Shown here one piece after another: positions 25,212 through 28,150 of a stretch of DNA of 28,150 nt. Both the position numbers and the translations under genes were made by a program. The notes under the pieces were generated by a model that made no database searches, had not been told where the DNA came from, and saw nothing but the letters and a program-made list of their open reading frames with translations. Source of the DNA: JBBQXK01 sp038251625 (GTDB lineage Bacteria > Pseudomonadota > Alphaproteobacteria > Rhodobacterales > Rhodobacteraceae). The stretch covers positions 1 to 28,150 of the forward strand of contig JBBSBE010000044.1 in NCBI GenBank assembly GCA_038251625.1, read 5' to 3'. The number at the start of each line of letters is the position of its first letter. Within the stretch, counting starts at the first letter, position 1.

Positions 25212-26552
25212 TCAGCCGCCCGTCAGGCGCGGATCCCAGGGATAGCGCGTCAGGTTTTCGTGCCCGTCCTCGGTGATCAGCACCTGATCTTCCAGCTTGA
25301 TCGAGAAATTGCCATCCTCGGGGCTGACCAGCGCCTCGACGCACAGCACCATCCCCGCTTCCAGCACATAGTCGAACGCGCCGTCCTGCCAGTGATCGGG
25401 GTAGGGCACCCTCGGCCATTCGTCGCAAAGGCCGACGCCGTGGTACTTCGATCCGTATTTCAGCTTCTGATACTGCGGGTCGAGCACATGGCCGTTGAAG
25501 GAAAGCTCTTTCAGGCTGACACCGGGGCGCAGCATCGCGGTGCCGCTGGCCATATGGTCCAGCGCATGGCCCATGGCGCTGATCATGGCATTGGTGGGCC
25601 GCCCGTCGCCGATCCACCATGTGCGGCTGATATCGACGCAAATGCCATAGCTGCCGATCAGATCGGTATCGAAGGCCACGATTTCATTCGGCTGCACCTC
25701 GCGCGGCCCGCATTCCTGAAACCACGGATGCGTGCGGGGGCCGGAAGTCAGAAGCCGCGTCTCGATCCATTCACCGCCCCGGCGGATGTTTTCGGCGTGC
25801 AGGACGGCCCAGATGTCCAGCTCGGTCATCCCCCCCTTCGGCACGCCCTCGCGCGCCGCCCGCTCCATCTCGGCCACCGATGTCTCGCAGGCGTGGGATG
25901 CGCAGCGCATGGCAAGGATCTCGTCCGGTCCCTTGATGGCGCGGGTCTTCTCGGTCACCTCCTCGCCGTCCGACACGATGAATCCCGCCGCCTCCAGCGC
26001 GTGAAAGCCGTGCAGCATGATCTTGTCCACCGCGAGGCGACGGTTCGCCCCGGCATGCGCGCGCATCAGGCCATCCACTTCGGCCACGAACGTCTGCGCC
26101 ACCACGCCCACACGGTCGCCCGCAGAGAAGTAGAACATCGACGCCCCGGCCCGTGTCTCGCGCACAAGGGGGTTGTAGTCGGCCAGAAACGGCGCGTTCT
26201 TGTAATCCCAGATCACCATGTAGCCGTCTGCGCAAAGCAGGACCGCGCGAAACGGGTTGTGCGTGTTCCAAAGCTGCATGTTGGTGGTGTCGGTGGCGTA
26301 GCGGATGTTCAGGGGGTCGAACATCAGGATCCCGCCCAGATCGCGGTCCACCAACGCCTGCACAAGCCGCCGCCAGCGAAACTCGCGCATCCGGGGCAGG
26401 TCAGGCAGCTGAAGGCCCGCAGCCTCCCACTCCTGCAAGGCGAGCAGCGACGGCCCGATCTCCACCCGGTTGGCATCATTCGGCGTGCCATCGCCCAGCA
26501 TCGCCCCCTTCGTCGGGTCGATCTTGCGGGTGGCGGCGTAATGCGTGTCCAT
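25212..26552 (-). CDS. dddP: DMSP lyase DddP, copy 1 (downstream)
   Basis: This 446-residue protein has the M24 (creatinase/aminopeptidase P) fold and belongs to the DddP DMSP lyase family, which cleaves dimethylsulfoniopropionate to dimethyl sulfide and acrylate. The binuclear metal ligands established for DddP are all present at family numbering: D295, D297 (FDTDLIG), D307, H371 (HGVGLCDEWP), E406 and E421. The catalytic D377 is present as well. The N-terminal block LNIRYATDTTNMQLWN is also typical. The ATG at 26552 overlaps the stop of the upstream paralogue by 1 nt, so the two are co-translated. Its product shares about 68% identity with that paralogue by my hand count. Confidence 0.88.
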   Translation of the reverse strand: MDTHYAATRKIDPTKGAMLGDGTPNDANRVEIGPSLLALQEWEAAGLQLPDLPRMREFRWRRLVQALVDRDLGGILMFDPLNIRYATDTTNMQLWNTHNPFRAVLLCADGYMVIWDYKNAPFLADYNPLVRETRAGASMFYFSAGDRVGVVAQTFVAEVDGLMRAHAGANRRLAVDKIMLHGFHALEAAGFIVSDGEEVTEKTRAIKGPDEILAMRCASHACETSVAEMERAAREGVPKGGMTELDIWAVLHAENIRRGGEWIETRLLTSGPRTHPWFQECGPREVQPNEIVAFDTDLIGSYGICVDISRTWWIGDGRPTNAMISAMGHALDHMASGTAMLRPGVSLKELSFNGHVLDPQYQKLKYGSKYHGVGLCDEWPRVPYPDHWQDGAFDYVLEAGMVLCVEALVSPEDGNFSIKLEDQVLITEDGHENLTRYPWDPRLTGG

Positions 26553-27895
26553 CAGGCGGTTCCTGTCAGGCGGGGGTCGAACGGATAGTGCGTCAGGTTC
26601 TCGTGGCCGTCTTCCGTAATCAGCACCTGATCCTCGATCTTGATCGAAAAATCGCCCCCCTCGGGGCTGACCAGCGCCTCGACGCACAGCACCATGCCGG
26701 GTTCCAGCACCGCCTCGAACGCGCCTTCCGACCAGCCATCGGGGTAGGTCACATAAGGCCACTCGTCGCACAGACCCACGCCGTGCATCTTGCACGAATA
26801 CTTCTGCCGCCAGTATTGCGCGCCCAACTGATGCCCGCCGAAGACCAGTTCGCGGATGGAAACGCCGGGTTTCAGCATCGCCATGTTGGTGGCCACATGC
26901 TCTTGCGCGTGCTGCATCGCCTCGATCATGTCGGGGCGGGGGGCATGGTCGCCGATCCACCATGTCCGGCTCATGTCGATGCAGATGCCGTAGGCGCCGA
27001 TCAGGTCGGTATCGAAGGCCACGATCTCGTTCGGCCGCACGATCCGCGGCCCGCATTCCTGAAACCACGGGTTGGTGCGCGGGCCAGAGGCGAGGAGGCG
27101 GGTTTCGATCCATTCGCCCCCGCGCCGGATGTTGCCCTTGTGCAGCTCCGCCCAGATATCATCCTCGCTCACGTTGCCCAATGGCACGTTTGCGCGCGTA
27201 AACGCCTCCATCTCGGCAATCGCCGCCTCGCAGGCATGGTGCGCGCAGCGCATCGCGGCGATGTCATCCTCGCCCTTGATCGCGCGTACCCGCTCGGTAA
27301 CCTCCTCGCCCTCCATCACCTCGAACCCCGCCCGTTCCAGTGCGCGCAGGCCGTGGATCATGATCTTGTCCACCGCGAGGCGCTTCTCGCCCGGCGCATG
27401 GGCCGCCATCACCTCCACCACCTGTGCCGCGAAAGACCGCGCATCCGCGGCCCCATTGTCGCCGCTCGAGTTGTAAAAGAACGTGGCACCAGAGCGCAGC
27501 TCCTTGATCAGCGGGTTGAACGACACGAGGAAGGGCGCGTTCTTGTATTCCCACATCACCATATGCCCGTCGGCGCAGATCAGGCAGGCGCGGAACGGGT
27601 TGTGGCTGTTCCAAAGCTGCATGTTGGTGGTGTCGGTGGCATAGCGGATGTTGAGCGGGTCATAGAGCAGAAGGCCCCCATACCCCCGCTTCACGATCCC
27701 CTCGACCAGCCGCCGCCAGCGGTATTCCCGCATGCGGTCAAGGTTCGGCACCGCCAACCCCGCCGCTGCCCATTCCGCAAAGGCCATCTGCGTCGGCCCG
27801 ATCTCGACACGGTCATTCTCGTTGGGGCTGCCGTCGTCCAGCCGGTCCCCCTTGGTCGGGTCGATCTTGCGGCGGTTCGCATAGGGCTGGTTCAT
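26552..27895 (-). CDS. dddP: DMSP lyase DddP, copy 2 (upstream)
   Basis: This 447-residue DddP-family protein aligns with copy 1 without a gap over its whole length. It has the same metal ligands (D295, D297, D307, H371, E406, E421) and catalytic D377. Differences cluster at about residues 140-170 and 320-370, outside the metal site, where substrate entry or the dimer interface could differ. It is first in the transcript, and a 141-nt divergent region separates it from the DUF3445 gene. Only a weak GGAG precedes the start at 27895. Activity on DMSP is well supported by the residues, but a related substrate for one copy is possible. Confidence 0.88.
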   Translation of the reverse strand: MNQPYANRRKIDPTKGDRLDDGSPNENDRVEIGPTQMAFAEWAAAGLAVPNLDRMREYRWRRLVEGIVKRGYGGLLLYDPLNIRYATDTTNMQLWNSHNPFRACLICADGHMVMWEYKNAPFLVSFNPLIKELRSGATFFYNSSGDNGAADARSFAAQVVEVMAAHAPGEKRLAVDKIMIHGLRALERAGFEVMEGEEVTERVRAIKGEDDIAAMRCAHHACEAAIAEMEAFTRANVPLGNVSEDDIWAELHKGNIRRGGEWIETRLLASGPRTNPWFQECGPRIVRPNEIVAFDTDLIGAYGICIDMSRTWWIGDHAPRPDMIEAMQHAQEHVATNMAMLKPGVSIRELVFGGHQLGAQYWRQKYSCKMHGVGLCDEWPYVTYPDGWSEGAFEAVLEPGMVLCVEALVSPEGGDFSIKIEDQVLITEDGHENLTHYPFDPRLTGTA

Positions 27896-28036
27896 CGGGC
27901 GCACTCCGGGCGTGGTGCCGATGATGCCAAACCCCGCGACGCCCGCGCGCGCAGGGGCGACGTGCGGCGGGTCGCATTCAGGACGCGCCAAGGGGGGGTG
28001 GCGGGACGCCGGGGCTGATGCTAAATCCCGGCCGCC

Positions 28037-28150
28037 ATGATCCTGCAATCGCACCTTCCCTTCGCCCCATGGGCCGATCCGCGCACCCGCCGCCTGCCGG
28101 GCACGCTGCCCCTGGATGAGGCGGACTGGCTGCGCATCGACGATGCCTAC
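28037..28150 (+). CDS. DUF3445 family protein, heme-dependent oxidative N-demethylase-like (N-terminal part only)
   Basis: The first 38 codons are visible before the right edge: MILQSHLPFAPWADPRTRRL, then PGTLPLDEADWLRIDDAY. I recognise this as the N-terminus of the DUF3445 family, which includes the alpha subunit of heme-dependent oxidative N-demethylase (dimethylamine oxidation) and is common in Rhodobacteraceae. The catalytic part is outside the window. It diverges from the dddP pair, so a shared control region is possible. Identification rests on a short segment. Confidence 0.65.
   Translation, partial: MILQSHLPFAPWADPRTRRLPGTLPLDEADWLRIDDAY

Noticed and set aside
26153..28018. 621-codon open frame on the + strand
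   Set aside because: Antisense to both dddP copies; composition is that of a shadow and the opposite strand carries complete catalytic motifs.

Overview
The window looks like a chromosomal segment of a GC-rich alphaproteobacterium, most likely a Rhodobacteraceae (Roseobacter/Rhodobacter group) member. The evidence is the high GC content with strong third-position G/C, the yajC-secD-secF-Mth938-ccmABCDG gene order, an AcnA-type aconitase, an orphan fliG beside purB, and two DMSP-lyase (DddP) genes, a family best known from marine roseobacters. I see no rRNA, tRNA, CRISPR, insertion sequence, integrase or phage gene. Identifications rest on motifs and remembered family features, not on database searches.

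Layout. (1) 2-5810, + strand: a tightly packed operon holding the end of a NitT/TauT-type ABC ATPase, its permease, a cytosine-deaminase-like amidohydrolase, a GlcD-like FAD oxidoreductase, two related flavodoxin-fold quinone reductases and a creatininase-family amidohydrolase. Together they look like uptake and ring-opening of a nitrogen heterocycle; the substrate is unknown. (2) 5954-12054, + strand: yajC, secD and secF (protein export), an Mth938-like protein, then ccmA, ccmB, ccmC, ccmD and ccmG (heme export and thiol supply for cytochrome c maturation). (3) 12211-13979, + strand: an EamA-family transporter and a lauroyl-acyltransferase-like protein. (4) 13997-17642: a minus-strand secreted DUF1223 protein and, divergent from it, acnA with a clear terminator.

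(5) 17706-20775: a region of small membrane proteins around an oxalate/formate-type MFS transporter. The transporter is followed by a 40-aa 'MFS transporter small subunit' and is flanked by two paralogous one-helix microproteins sharing the core LPSLGAE; synonymous changes dominate between them, so both appear to be selected as proteins. A further 53-aa tail-anchored-like ORF lies upstream. (6) 20776-23491, minus strand: fliG, a 55-aa secreted cysteine-containing protein, and purB. (7) 23567-25113: a small secreted + strand protein converging on a minus-strand alpha/beta-hydrolase-OsmC fusion.

(8) 25212-27895, minus strand: two adjacent full-length dddP paralogues. I counted about 68% identity by eye without gaps, and both keep the metal ligands and catalytic Asp at the same residue numbers. 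Divergent from them, the first 38 codons of a DUF3445 (heme-dependent oxidative N-demethylase-like) gene run off the right edge.

The most interesting points are the tandem dddP pair, the microproteins around the MFS transporter, and the unassigned heterocycle operon at the left edge.
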